The translations under genes and the position numbers were made by a program. Below are positions 1 to 11,600 of a stretch of 64,000 nucleotides of DNA, one piece after another (the stretch's first letter is position 1; each line of letters starts with the position of its first letter). The notes below the pieces were generated by a model. It was not told the origin of the DNA and searched no databases. It saw nothing but the letters and a program-made list of their open reading frames with translations. Source of the DNA: Sceloporus undulatus (Eukaryota > Chordata > Lepidosauria > Squamata > Phrynosomatidae); NCBI RefSeq assembly GCF_019175285.1, contig NC_056524.1:172816551-172880550 (forward strand), given 5' to 3'.

Positions 1-708
1 TCAGCAAACAGAAGGGATTCATCTGGTGAACTTTGTCTTGTAATTACTCTTCTTGGACTGTGCTATATTGATGGGTCTCTAACATTAGGGTGAAAGTGTC
101 TCCATATTTGTTGCTAAGAAAATGAAGATATAAAAACAAAAAACCCTGTAAAACATCTTTGCCCATTACTGAAAGCAAAACCAGAGCTTAGAAGTGTTCC
201 TTTTTGGGACTAAAACTCCAAGAATCTTCCAGTGGCCATGTTGGCTGGGGAGTCCTAGAAGTTATAATTTAGAAAGTAATTTTCCAATGTTCTGAGCAAA
301 TATACTCTGATAGCTTCTTCAACCTTTAAGTCTTGCTTTTTATTATATGCCTTTAACTGTATTAATAGTTACAGTTTTGAGTTACCACAAGTGAGTTGCC
401 TTTGTGTTCATTTTCAGATTTTCTCAAAGTCAAACTGGTTCTGTTAAAGGTTGAGAGGGCCATCTGTTGTATTCTTATCAAAATGATAAGCATCCCTGTT
501 CTGCCCCAATAGATTTCCTCATGAAAGTATTCTTTCCATTCCTTACTGTTCTTGCTAGAAGAAACTTAACTAGGATACAAACTGCACTGCTACTTCCTCT
601 GCTGTAAGGTCTATTACTTGAATAGTTATCAAGGGATAACCAATGTCTGGCAAGCTAAAAATTTGTAAACTGCATAAGTTAATTACACAGAGATTCAGCT
701 CTGGTTTT

Positions 709-710
<2 letters not shown>
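1..710. other. PPA1 intron sequence, no feature recognised
   Basis: This is AT-rich, unique-looking DNA upstream of the first PPA1 exon in the window. No exon matching the missing N-terminal part of PPA1 was found here, so the first exons must lie upstream. No repeat family was recognised. Confidence 0.6.

Positions 711-755
<45 letters not shown>
711..755. repeat. (AAT)n microsatellite at a LINE 3' tail
   Basis: About 15 uninterrupted AAT units. They adjoin the 3' end of the L2-like LINE that follows on the minus strand and look like its expanded tail. On the minus strand the run gives a meaningless poly-isoleucine reading frame. Confidence 0.9.
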
Positions 756-756
<1 letters not shown>

Positions 757-1075
757 TTTATTTGTATACCGCCCTCTGGCAAACCAATCCGGGCGGTTAA
801 CAACAGTAAAATATAAAATATGACAATTAAAAACACTTTATCCCTCCCCCCCCCTTAAGACAGTATTAAACAGTATAACATATTAAAACACAATGTCAAT
901 GCATAAAAACAACAATTAAAAACTAAAAACCCTGATATCCCTCTGTTGATCCTCAACCATCACTAAGATGGGGCCACGGGAGGAATGAGGGAATCAGGAA
1001 CCTGGGCCGGGATGGTTAATCTGGAAAAGCCTGCCGGAAGAGATCCGTCTTGACCGCTTTTTTAAAGCTGTCTAA
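756..1075 (-). mobile_element. L2/CR1-type LINE 3' end
   Basis: Read on the minus strand, the segment begins with a 'CTCTTCCGGCAGGC' stretch, which in these LINEs encodes the last ORF2 residues (LLFRQAF). A 3' UTR follows, ending in 'AACCGCCCGGATTGG...GGCGGTATACAAATAA' and the AAT tail. The same layout is seen at 37455-37805 on the plus strand, where the ORF2 C-terminus is readable. This is a 5'-truncated insertion in a PPA1 intron. The LINE clade is inferred from the 3' end only. Confidence 0.65.
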
Positions 1076-1141
1076 TGATGTTATCTGACAGTGCTATGGT
1101 CTATAGAATTCAGTATATACCTGGTTTCTTATTCTTTTCAG

Positions 1142-4100
1142 GATATTTTCAACATGGTGGTGGAAATACCTCGATGGACCAATGCTAAGATGGAGGTAAT
1201 TTCTTGGATGTGAATGAAAAGCTGTAGTTTAAGGTTTGCCTGTCTCAACTTCAACTTTGTCAAAATCAATTTGTCACTTTTGAGCTGGGCTGTCAAGTTA
1301 GTAGTATGGAAAATGGCAATGCTATGAAGCTGTAATTCCATGCACACTTGAGAGAAAGTAAAATCTGGATTAATTTTTTTTCTATGGAAATAGGAATTGA
1401 AGCACCTCTAAGCACAATATTTTAGGCTTGTTTTATTTTTGAATTTTTCCTTGAATGCTAAGCTAAATGAATTCTGTTTTTAGATTGCAACCAAAGATCC
1501 TCTAAATCCAATTAAACAAGATGTGAAGAAGGGAAAACTACGTTATGTTGCTAATGTATTTCCCCACAAGGGATATATCTGGAATTACGGTGCCATTCCA
1601 CAGGTATTTTAATATGATGTGTCCTTTTTGTTTCTTACAGAACCTAGAAACAACAGTCAGCAACAGTAATGAAGGAAAATTTGTTACTACTGCATGGACA
1701 ACAGTTAACAAAATCACAGGAGAAAAATTAGAGTGTTGTATGTGCTATAAACAAGCAAGCTGTTTGTTATACAGCTGAAACAGTGGTTTCATAAAACACA
1801 ACTTGCATAATAATAGGGTTGTCTTAAGATTATATGGAACCCTTCTAAAGTTAGTGCTGGTTAAAGTAAGCACTATATAAATGGTGACTTACATTTAAGG
1901 AACATGGCATTCTGGAATGCTAATTTAGCTCTTTTCAGAGGAGAGGAAAAGCTTGTCTGTGAAAGCTTTGATTGTAGCACAAATATTTAGACTGCAGTAT
2001 TCTGTATGAGATTTATTGGACTCTTTTTTCTGTGACTGTTTTCTGGTGTCATTGATTATTTTCTGGGAGGACGGATAATCCTCATCAGTTGGTGTTGGGA
2101 TTATTGTTCTTTCTTTTTATTAGACTTTGAAACATGTATTTTAACACAATCCCTATCACCATGAAACGCTGTCAAACTTGTTTTTGCTTTTTATATTTTC
2201 CTCTTGTCTTTTGAAGATTTCTTCCAATTACACTAATTTCCAAACTTGCAGCCCTTATTTTCCCACATAAACTGAGATTGTCAGCGTAAGACAAGGATCT
2301 GCTATTGTATTAAATATGAAAATGCTCTTTGCCAGGTTTTTAATAATCATGCTTCTGACCTGGAAGGAAGTTAGGTCAGTTTCTATTAAAGCAGTCCTAA
2401 ACTGCAGCTTCCTGCTGGCAAGTACTATCAACACATTCGTATTTCTTTGTAAGAGACGAAGGGACTTATGTGGTAGTCTCTTGGACTTTTATTCATATAA
2501 GCATCATTTTAAATATATGCATCAAATAAAACTGAATATCAAAATGTGATGAGTATTTCCCTACAGGATTCATATGCAGAAAAAATTACTTTGTGTATAA
2601 GAGATGCATTTGTGCCTGAAGCACATATATTCAGCTAGAAACTGCAAAGTAATAGTATTGCCTTGGATTCTTTTGTTGTTCAGAGACATCAGAACTGTCA
2701 CCTGCTGTCTGACTGTTAGTAAAGGCAGCTTTGAAGATGCATATAGCTAAGATAGATATTTAATATCTAAAGAGTATGTTGTCTTGCTCTTTTGTTTTTA
2801 GACTTGGGAGGATCCAGCACATAAAGATGAAAATACTGGCTGTTGTGGAGATAATGATCCAATTGATGTTTGTGAAATTGGAAGCAAGGTAGAAAAATAA
2901 TTTTTGAGGTAGAATATGTATGTTATAATATGCCATCAAAGCCTGTAAAACTGTACTGATGTGAGCATGTGAGGGAATTGTAGATTTGGAGCTTTCAACC
3001 AAGCTGCCCATTATATAAACATATAATCGCTCATATGTGTTTAGGTCGGACTTGTAACATTTAATCCTAATCATCCAGTGAGCTCAAAACCAGTGGTAAG
3101 GAACTTGTTCTTTACATGCAGCAGATGGACTGCAACCCTTCTAACTACAGTGTGCCATTGCCTTACACGGGGATCCGTTCCAGACACCACCACCCTGCAT
3201 AAGGCAAATGCCATGTATGCTCAAGCCCCATTGAAAACAATGGGCTCATGAGCATTTGCCATGGGCATGTGCACCATTGCCTGTTCCGTTGTGTGGCATT
3301 CAGAGTAAGCTGAAACCAGCATATAGTGCACCCACATATGATGTGGGTGCACTGTACTATGTTGAAACTTCAGTGCATAGTATTTAAGTCTGGAAAATGG
3401 GAGGGAGAGAAGTCATATTCTGCATATTTTGTTAAAGTTGTTAACCCAAGTGAGGCCTTGAAAGAACTTGATGCAGTGGAATATGTAACTTGATCATGAA
3501 AACATTTTTATAAGCTTTTATAGTTGTATTTCTAAAATTTGCTCCTATGGTATACAGTTTGCATAGTGATAAAAATATGACAGGTAAACGTCTTTCCACA
3601 AATGTTCTGATTTCTGTATATTGTTGGTAGCTTAGGCAGAACAGTAGTTCACTCATCTTATTGACTATTCAGACAGTGGCCACAGCTGGACATCACAACA
3701 AGCTAGTGTGTTGGTTCAGGCTAGCTAATCATTTCTGTTGCAGATGGGAGCGATGGGAGAAATCACAGAACTTATATCCATGGTTTATTTATTTTGTGAC
3801 ATCTGAACTCTGCCTTGTCTTTTTTTACCAAGACAGAGAAGTAGTCCTTGTTTTGTTGTACATTTATTTCACTGGCTTGTCATAGAGAGACAAGTGGAGT
3901 CCTGGGTTTGGATATCAGGGTTGACAAATTTAGCTTAACATGATGTCCAGAAACAGGCTAATGAGAGGTACTACCTTCAACTCTAGCTTATTAGAACTAG
4001 TATTATTATTAGAACTAATTTATATTAATTAGCAAATCTACTCAAAACAGGTATGCAGTAGAGGAGAAATAATTCAAGTGAAAGTTCTGGGCACACTGGC

Positions 4101-7100
4101 ACTAATCGATGAGGGTGAAACAGACTGGAAGATTATTGCAATTAATGTTGAAGACCCTGAAGCTGCTAATTTTAACAGTAAGTAACACTGAAGCAAGGAA
4201 GTAGATGTCTTTATGTCCTGCATCTCCCTTTTATTAAGATTCCCAGGATGGGAAGGTGCATTTAGTGCCAAGTAGGGCTGACAAGAGGCTGTTCATGTAA
4301 CAAGAACAATAGAATACTGACTCAACTTATCCACAGGTCAATGTAAGTACTGTACTTTAATGCTTGTTTTAAAAAAGAAAAGAAAAAGGAATCATCCTCT
4401 GGTGAAAGGCAAGAGTGTTATCTCTTCTGGAAGCACTGATCCACCCACCCCTCTATTTTCTCATTCATCCAACCTTTAGGGTGAGCATAAACAGTTATGC
4501 CTGCTGGAAGTTTGCAAGTTCTTTGGCATTGCTTTCCTTTGCTTCATCCTTTAAGTCCTTTATTACATGTCCCTGAGTTTTACCCTCAGTCTATCCACAG
4601 GTCATATAAAAATCCATGATTTTGGCCCCCAAACCTGCCCTTGACTTATACATGAGATCAACTTATATCCGAGTATATATAGTAACCCCAACTTTCACTT
4701 CCATACCAAGTCTCAGTGTAATATAGTTTTTATTCAAAACTAGAACCAGTTATGAGTCATATGAAAATTCATAATTTTGGCCCCAAAACCTGCCCTGGAC
4801 TTATAGATGAGGTTGACTTATAGTTGGGTATCTATGGTAATATGTGAACCTTCTGAAGGTTCTGCACACTACCACCAAGAGTCTTGGTGCCACATGGTAT
4901 TCTGATTGCATTTGTTCAATTATTCAATTATTGGTAACATGCAGTAGAAACTCTGACTAGGTTCTGAATGTATGTGTCTTCTTATTTTCTTTCTAATTAA
5001 GATATTGATGATGTCAGGAGGATTAAGCCTGGATACCTGGAAGCTACAGTGGACTGGTTTAGAAGATACAAAGTACCTGATGGGAAGCCAGAAAACCAAT
5101 TTGCATTTGATGGAGAATTTAAAGACAGGGTATGTTTCTATCTTTGCTAATATTTTTTTCAGTGTTTAATAGGGCTTATTCTTTTTTCTTTTTTTAATAA
5201 GATGAATGACATACTCTAAGCAATTAAAAGCATAAACAGCATGTCTGCTGCTTCCATAGTAGGAAAGTTCACACTTCTGTGTTACCAATTACTCAGTCAG
5301 GACCCCATATTTCTTATGTGGAAATTGGTGACACATTAACTTCCAAATGTCTATGTTGGGGTAGTCAGTTGTAGAGAGAGGATTGGAGCCAATTTTTGCC
5401 CTTCCATGTTCCCTCTACAGGCTGCACTGACATACCCATTGTGTTACTTCTGGTTTTGATTGTGGTTTGTTACCAGCACTGCTCCCCATCCCCCCAACCC
5501 AGATGGGGAACCACTGCATTTTGTGTGATTCTGGAGTGTCTAAAGGTGAGAATCATCTGAGGAATTGGGGGACTTCAAGGGCCATAAAGTCCACGGCCTG
5601 TATTTCTCCCACATTGTTCTAGACAAATGCCTTCAAAAATCCTCCCTGATCTCTGGGCCTTATCCCCTGCTCAGCTGTGGAAACCCTCTGGGTGGCCTTG
5701 GGTGAGTCACACACTCTCAGCCCCAGAATACTCCATGATAAGTTCACATTACGGTCTCCATAAGTCAGATGCCACATGAAGGCACGAAACAACAGTTTGT
5801 GCCAAGTGTACACAGTTCCCACTCCTACCAGGTAGGTCAGGCCAGACACCCTCCTTGTATTTTTACTGCTATGATCCATGTTGTTCAAACTTTGCATTAG
5901 AAGGACAGACTTTTTTACAAACTTCCTGTAACCCTTAGAATTGGTCAATGGTCATGGCAGTGTGGGTAAACCTGTTTATCATGACTGTGCAAAGAAACAG
6001 AACTCAAGAGTTACACTTAAAAATTTCAGTAAAAGAGGCTGCCTTAAAAAACAAAAGGCCAAATTAATTAGATAACATACAGTATTATCAGAAAACTTAA
6101 ATCCTTGTGATAATTTACTACATTTTGAAGCAGTTTATAGATGTGAGTCTGGATTCCATAGACTGAAAGGGCAAGTAAAACCCACAATGGAAACAATCAG
6201 ACGGTGGAAATCTTCCTTTTATTTCTTTTATCTGTGGAAGAGGGTTGGGAAGTGAGAGCCAACTAGTCAAATGGAGAATTTGACTAGTTGGCTGCTTCAT
6301 TTACACAGAGCAGTTGTGTCATTACTATTTGCCAATAGCCCAGTAAGGTGATGCAAAAAGTGTAAATAATGGCACTCCTTGTTTTTGATATATGGGGATG
6401 CTGATAGACAACCCATATGCATATGAAAGATATACTTTGAACATGACTTGTCCTCTTCTGGGTAATGGCGTTGAGGGTCTAGCAGTTTCAAGGGGAAATT
6501 GAGACTCGTATCTAGAGGTGGAAAGAACTGGCTTACCACCACAGCATGAATAAACAAATGTAAGTGTGGGGGGATTCCAACTGTTGGATATTTTCCCTCT
6601 GGGCATGTACATAATCTTTCTCTCGGGCTGTACAGACAAACTGGACAGACTGTATGCCACCCCTATAAGCGCTGGTTTAGGGATGTGGCAGCCGCATGCC
6701 ATGCCCCCAACCTGGTGCAAATGGTGGGTTCTTTTTCTGCCATGGAAAGGGCATCATAGCCATCTATCATGGTGCGAAGAGGGTGTTGTGGCTCTGCCAA
6801 CAGGCCAGCACAAACTGCTGTCCTGTATTGCCCCTTAGATACAGATATCCTGCTCCATATACCCAAGCACATCTACCCTGTTGTTTTTACACAACCTAGC
6901 CATGCTCTTCTCCAGGCTGAGATGTAGAGTAAAGAGCCTTTTAACTAGCTTCTCATCCAGTGCAACAGTAGATTTCTAATATTTTGTCCAACTCAGGGGT
7001 CATTTCTGTGTGTAGATCAAAGCACATGTGAAGTACTTTAAAGTACTTAAAAGAGACATTCTGCCAAAGCTGCTGATACTGTAAATACTGGATTGTAGGT

Positions 7101-10100
7101 TGCTTTGAACTGGGGACCCTTGAGCTGAAATGTTAGCTGCTCCTGCTTTTACTTATTGTCAGATGCTTATTTAAATATTTTGAAAATGTATTGACCTTTC
7201 TAATATTAACTTGTTTGAGATGGCATGTGATCCTAAAATAGGCGTTGGGATCAAACAGCTCCCCAGGTGATTGCTAGGCTACACCTCTCATTTGCCTCAT
7301 CCAGCACAGCCATGGGGGAGGGATGCTAGGAGCTGCAGCGCATCGGCATCTGGAGAGTCACAGGATTACCATCCTGTCCTACGAGGTGGTATATCTGTGT
7401 ATAAATAAATAGTCCTTAGCCTGTGTATCAGTTTATGTGGAAATGGATCAGTAGATGGAGCTAGAACTGCTGTCCTTTGCATCCACTGCTCACTTCAAAA
7501 AAGGCTTTTGTTAAAAATCAGCTGTCAGCCAAGAGTGTTCGTAATGCCAGTTTAAAATTAAAAGGAAGATGGGTTTCCACATAAATAAAATAGCATAAAA
7601 CACAAAAAAATAAATTGGCAGATTAGTTTAGCAACACAGTGGAAAAACTGGCAAAGGGCAAAATGTGAACTGCTGCAGCTGTGGCCTAGGCTTTCATAAA
7701 GAAGAAAAATGTTTTCTAAATACATGGCATGATTGCATCACAGCTGTTCAGAACAGACATTGAACTTCTTTTCTTTTTGAATGTTTAGGACTTTGCAATT
7801 GATGTTATCAAAAGCACACACAATTTCTGGAAGGCACTAGTAACTAAAAATGCAAATGCAGGAGAGATTTGCTGGTAAGTTACCTCTGTTTTCAATACCT
7901 CTGCGTTCAAAAAATGGAATCTTTTATCCAGTTAGAGGAATATTAGTCTTGCACATACTAAGTGTAACAATGGCTGTAGCATCTGTACTGATAGCAAGTC
8001 AAAGACATACTTATCTTATATGTGTCCACATAAGGATAATCCTTAAGATTTTTACATTTAGTAGGCTAGAGGAAAAATGGCTACTTTTATAACTGAACTT
8101 TCTCTTCCAGCACAAACACAACTTTGGCAGACAGCTCCTTCTGTTGCAGTCAAACGTCTGCTGCATCTACTGTGACATCGGTAAGCAAATTTGGCATTTT
8201 CTGTGCTCCTGAAAACATTGAGTCACTGTTCTCATGGGCAGGGTTGTGCATATTGTGTGTTTCAAAGGCAAAAGGCCATCAGATGTATTGGGTGCAGAAT
8301 TTAGCATTTTCAGAATCAGGGTTTTGATGTGTTTTTAAACTTCTCATTTGTATGGGCCATGAGAGTGGGAGGCAAAAATGTTGAAATGCTGTGCACTCAA
8401 ATCTTTGGAGCTCAAAAGAGTTTCAGAGATTATATCAGTCCTAAAGGCTGTCCTGTATATAGTTCATTATCCTTCTTTGTGCCAAGCATAAGCAGAATAC
8501 ATTATAAAAATGAAGAAATCATGTAAATTGAGGAGACACTTATGCAGGGCACAGAAATCAACTTCATATTTATCAGTATGACTTACTGGTAAATACATTG
8601 TCTCCCTTGTACTTAATAATGTACTTATTAAGGGCTCTTGTTCCCGATCCCACTCTAATGTGTGTTAGTGCCATGGTATTGACATGACAGCCAGAACTGT
8701 GTTTTATTTTTTAAATTTATGTCTTGTAACTTATGAGAGTCTCCTGTAAGAAGATATGTACAATTGCTAGAACCATATTTTTCTTTGAAAATCTTTCTAA
8801 ACCATTTTGGAAAATGTATCCCACCCACTCGCTCTTCATACTGATTTAGTGTGTAGGGACAACATACACAGCCCATTTTTCTGTGGCCTCACATTGTTCT
8901 TTGTTTAACTGTCTATTCCTTGTGTAAAAGCAAGCACTATAATGTGAATTTCTGCAGCTGTGGCCTGGGCTTTCATAAAGTAGAAAATGTTTTCTAAACA
9001 CATGGCATGATTGCCAGAGCATTCTCTGAAGATGCCAGCCACAGATGCTGGTGAAACGTCGGAAATAAACTCTTCTACAACATGGCCACATAGCCCTAAA
9101 AACCCACAAAAAATAAGCTCTATAAAGCAAGAAGCAAACTTTTCCTTGTAGGGAACAATGTGTAGATAGAAACCAGAAACCCATATAAATAAACAAATAA
9201 AGGTTAAACAACTGCAAAGTACCTTTCTTATTTGGATTGGGATTCATTTACAACAATCCCAGAATATCCTTTTCCTTGTTGGCATTTGAAATACAGACAG
9301 AATTAAAACTTCAGGATGCTTGGAATTAGTACCAAGGTACATTGATTTGTTTCTTGTGGAACTTGTTTCAAGCCCCAGATAAACAGTTCTATGGTACGCA
9401 TCTCGGGGATAACTGCTTCCTGCAGTTAGGGCCAACAGGGATGATAAATGCATGTGTGTGTATGTGCGCTTTTACGCTGCATGTTGACTTACGATGACCT
9501 CATGAATTTTATAAGGCTTGTCTTAGGCAAGGAATACTCAGAGGTGTTTTTGCCATCTCCTTCCTCTAAAATACAGCCTACAGCACCTGGTGTCCATTGG
9601 CAGTCTCTCATTAAAATACTAACCAGGGCTGACCTGACTTGGCTTCTACGATCAGATGAGATCTGGTGCACAGGGTATTTAGTCTGCTAAATGCATAGAT
9701 TCCAAAAACACCCTAAACTTAATTGACATTCTATATTTATTGTAAATCAGAATACTGAAATCAGAATCAGCCCAGGTTTCTGAGTTAAAAGTTTAATGCT
9801 CTCTGTTTCAGGCACCTGCCTGCGGGCCTGCCAACCCATTACCAACTGAAGGTAAGACACTTCAGTTCAGAGTGGATTTTAGAAGTGCATGTTCTCTTAG
9901 GATGAGAAGCTGACAGCTCTCACCCTGCTTTATAACTGGTGTGATGGTTTAAAATGTATAGTTGTACTTCATTGTGTTCTCCAAAAGCCACAAGACATTG
10001 ATACTGTTACTGGCCCAACAAAGATGCACATTATACACGTTGCAAACTTTTGAAGCTTCACTGACTTCTTCATCAGGCAAAAGTGTTAAAAATGATACAG

Positions 10101-11264
10101 GAGGGGGGAAACGGAGGATATTGAGTCATAGTCCTGCATTTGTCAAGATGTTGTAGTTGTTTTCAGTTCAGATGTTATGGAAAGGTATTCATGCAGGTAG
10201 GCCCCTCGCCCTTCTGGCCATGCGGGTGCTGGAAGATTCAGTCCAGGAAACAAACTTTAAATTCCAGTTCCAAGACAAAAAACTACTGCCTTTGAGATCC
10301 AGTCTATCTCACATCCTTTGTGAGGCCACAAACCTCTTTGTTAGGAAGAGAACAAAAGGATTTATGGCATAAATCTTCATAGACTACAGTCTATTGCATT
10401 GCGTAGTTGTTTTCACTCAAACAGTCTGAGAAATTGTATTTTGAATAGTTGTATACAAATGATAGCAAAGGCATCTCCTTCATATAAAAATCCATTAAAA
10501 TTACAGGAATTAGCCTCGGTATTAATACTTGCTATTCCTGATTTATGATTTAGGTCCAAAACACACTGCAGAAGTAATCCAGTTTGAGACCGTTTTAACT
10601 GCCCTGGCCCAATGCTAGGGAATCCTGGGAACTGTAGTTTTGTGAGACATTTAGCCTTCTCTGTCAGACAGCTGTGGTGCCACAATAAACTACAATTCCC
10701 AGGATTCCCTAGCACTGAGCCAAGGCAGTTAAAGTGGTCCCAGTCTGGATTATTTCTCCAGTGTGTTTTGGACCTAAATCATTCAGGAATAGCAAGTATT
10801 AATACTGGGGCTAATTCCTGTAATTTGTGGCCCATAATGATTCTGGGATGCTTTCCATGTTACTTTTCTCATATTCTTAATAAGCAGGGTGGGAATTACC
10901 TATACAGTGTTAACATTATGCCTTGCTGGAGTGCAGATGATTTGATGTAAGTTCAGGACATAATGCCATGGAGAATTTCCAGAAGCTGTTTTAGCAAATA
11001 CCTGTTTCTTGTCCACCTGAAGTTTAAGGGACCCAAGCCTTTAACTCTCCTGTCTTACTGCTTCTGTACTCCAGCAACAAAACCAGGAGTACATTAAATA
11101 GGGTTTGGCCATGAGTAACTAATGTCTTTTAAGTTACTTTAAATTCTTACAGTAGCAAGCAGCACTTTGTGATGAACATTATTACATTATATAATAATTG
11201 ACGAATGTCTCTCTGTTCTTTTTTTCCAAACCAAGTGGACAAGTGGTTCTACTGCCAGAAGTAG
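1142..11264 (+). CDS. PPA1: Inorganic pyrophosphatase 1 (PPA1), 3' exons, partial at 5' end
   Basis: Cytosolic soluble family I pyrophosphatase, which hydrolyses PPi to two phosphates with Mg2+ and so pulls biosynthetic reactions forward. Nine exons can be read: 1142-1195, 1484-1603, 2802-2888, 4051-4177, 5002-5129, 7789-7874, 8111-8180, 9812-9851 and 11236-11264. They total 741 nt (246 codons plus stop) with consistent phases and GT/AG junctions. The first exon encodes [18 protein letters not shown], matching human residues 42 onward, so about 41 N-terminal residues lie outside the window. The family signature DNDPIDV is in exon 3 (2802-2888), followed by [15 protein letters not shown] and [11 protein letters not shown] are in exon 2. 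The C-terminus ends VDKWFYCQK. Adding 41 gives 287 residues against 289 in human. The mitochondrial paralogue PPA2 is less likely because the next genes are SAR1A and TYSND1. The coding sequence is unbroken. Confidence 0.97.
3146..3356. mobile_element. MITE with TACAGTG terminal inverted repeats
   Basis: The element begins TACAGTGTGCC and ends GGTGCACTGTA, an imperfect inverted pair whose outer bases are TA, as in Tc1/mariner insertions. The interior has no coding capacity. It lies in a PPA1 intron. The superfamily is inferred from the TA ends. Confidence 0.5.
4310..4835. mobile_element. Non-coding DNA-transposon-like repeat ('CTTATACATGAGATC' family)
   Basis: Shares several blocks with 24718-25573: TCATTCATCCA/CCTTTAGGGTGA, a TTTGGCATTG block, CCTGCCCTTGACTTA, and an end ATGAGATCAACTTATA. 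A second, partial copy of the terminal block lies at 4740-4835, so this may be two overlapping insertions. It has no coding capacity. The superfamily is not determined; a Tc1/mariner origin is possible. Confidence 0.5.
5658..5798 (+). mobile_element. tRNA-derived SINE, 5'-truncated
   Basis: Carries the body of the SINE best seen at 33946-34135: CCTGCTCAGCTGTGGAAACC, GGCCTTGGGTGAGTCACAC, CTCTCAGCC and CATGAAGGCACGAAACAACA. The part with the pol III A box is not visible in this copy. PPA1 intron. Confidence 0.75.
6257..6293. repeat. Perfect 16-bp hairpin
   Basis: Arms AGCCAACTAGTCAAAT and its exact complement flank a 5-nt loop. It is isolated in a PPA1 intron and is not part of a recognised repeat. 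No function can be assigned. Confidence 0.8.
7662..7736 (+). repeat. Short dispersed duplicate, copy 1
   Basis: About 75 bp, centred on CTGCAGCTGTGGCCTAGGC, are repeated with a few differences at 8941-9014, 1.28 kb downstream. This copy ends about 50 bp before PPA1 exon 7789-7874. At the second copy the shared part runs straight into the hammerhead-like motif, so both may be pieces of one dispersed repeat rather than a segmental duplication. Confidence 0.7.
8941..9125 (+). mobile_element. Dispersed repeat carrying a hammerhead-like core
   Basis: The first 74 bp match 7662-7736. They are followed by CTGAAGATGCCAGCC...GAAACGTC and then by ACATGGCCACATAGCCC and AAAACCCACAAAAA. This block resembles repeats of Penelope-like retroelements in reptiles. 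I recognise the sequence type from memory only and cannot confirm the family. Confidence 0.5.
9022..9064 (+). ncRNA. Hammerhead-ribozyme-like motif
   Basis: CTGAAGA fits the hammerhead core CUGANGA. A six-pair stem II follows (GCCAGC with GCUGGU), then GAAAC and GUC. Stem I can form from TTCT and GGAA. Stem III would be only two pairs (AC/GU), as described for Penelope-element hammerheads that act as dimers. One unpaired T sits between the core and stem II, which weakens the case. Activity is unknown. Confidence 0.4.
9470..9690 (-). mobile_element. 5S-rRNA-derived SINE
   Basis: On the minus strand the order is ATCTCATCTGATCGTAGAAG, AGCCCTGGTTAGTATTT, AATGAGAGACTGCCAA and ACCAGGTGCTGTAGGCT. 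This follows the 3' two thirds of 5S rRNA, including the internal promoter region. A unit-specific body (CTGAGTATTCCTTGCCTAAG, AATTCATGAGGTCATCGTAA) follows. The second copy at 40795-41005 has the same order on the plus strand. Confidence 0.8.
10035..10110 (-). mobile_element. Dispersed repeat fragment with CTGATGA...GAAA-like motif
   Basis: The minus strand reads CCTGATGAAGAAGTCAG, TGAAGCTTC, AAAAG. This matches the repeat at 49690-49860 in its GCTTCATCAGGCAAAA segment and in the ATACAGGAG that follows. It is possibly another hammerhead-bearing Penelope-type remnant. Confidence 0.5.
10498..10826. mobile_element. Foldback element, long form (329-bp near-palindrome)
   Basis: Outer arms AAATTACAGG...CCTGTAATTT extend inwards through TTAGGTCCAAAACACACTGC and its complement. 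The core is then shared with many other copies: CCAGTTTGAGACC, TTTAACTGCC, a GGGAATCCTGGGAACTG / CAATTCCCAGGATTCCC pair and a central TTTAGCCTTCTCTGTCAGA. Both halves are complementary over about 150 bp, so the whole unit can fold back on itself. There is no coding capacity. The superfamily is not known; it is typical of a terminal-inverted-repeat MITE. Last PPA1 intron. Confidence 0.85.
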
Positions 11265-11600
11265 TGAACTGGAATGCAGAGGCCGAAGTAGCTGCTGTCT
11301 TGTTCACCAGGAAACACTTACAGAGAACTAGATGAGAACTGAGAACTTCCGTTTCCAGAAGAATCCTCTTTTTAAATAAGTAAATTGCCTATTATGACAG
11401 AACAGATTTTACAGATTTATCAATAATGTGTGCTCAAAATGTATAAAGATCATACAGAATCTGAGCAGTTCTTATGTAAAATACCAGCTTAACAGTCTTC
11501 AAATATTCTTGTATAATATGGGATTCACTGTTATGTAAGGAAATTATGTATAGACAGTCAATTGTTGTTTCCTGGATAAAAGAAACATTTTTTGCTGCAA
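11265..11600 (+). terminator. PPA1: PPA1 3' UTR and poly(A) signal
   Basis: About 330 nt of AT-rich 3' UTR follow the TAG at 11262-11264. A variant hexamer GATAAA sits at 11575-11580, followed by a GT-rich stretch (AAGTGTGTCAGTGTTC) around 11610. No canonical AATAAA was seen in the expected range, so the cleavage site near 11595 is an estimate. Confidence 0.5.

Noticed and set aside
570-836. Minus-strand open frame with a poly-isoleucine run
   Set aside because: It is the AAT microsatellite and LINE tail read in one frame.
10612-10950. 112-codon frame and its minus-strand mirror (10413-10715)
   Set aside because: Both arise from the two arms of the long foldback element, which explains why they begin with the same residues (MLGNPGNCS).
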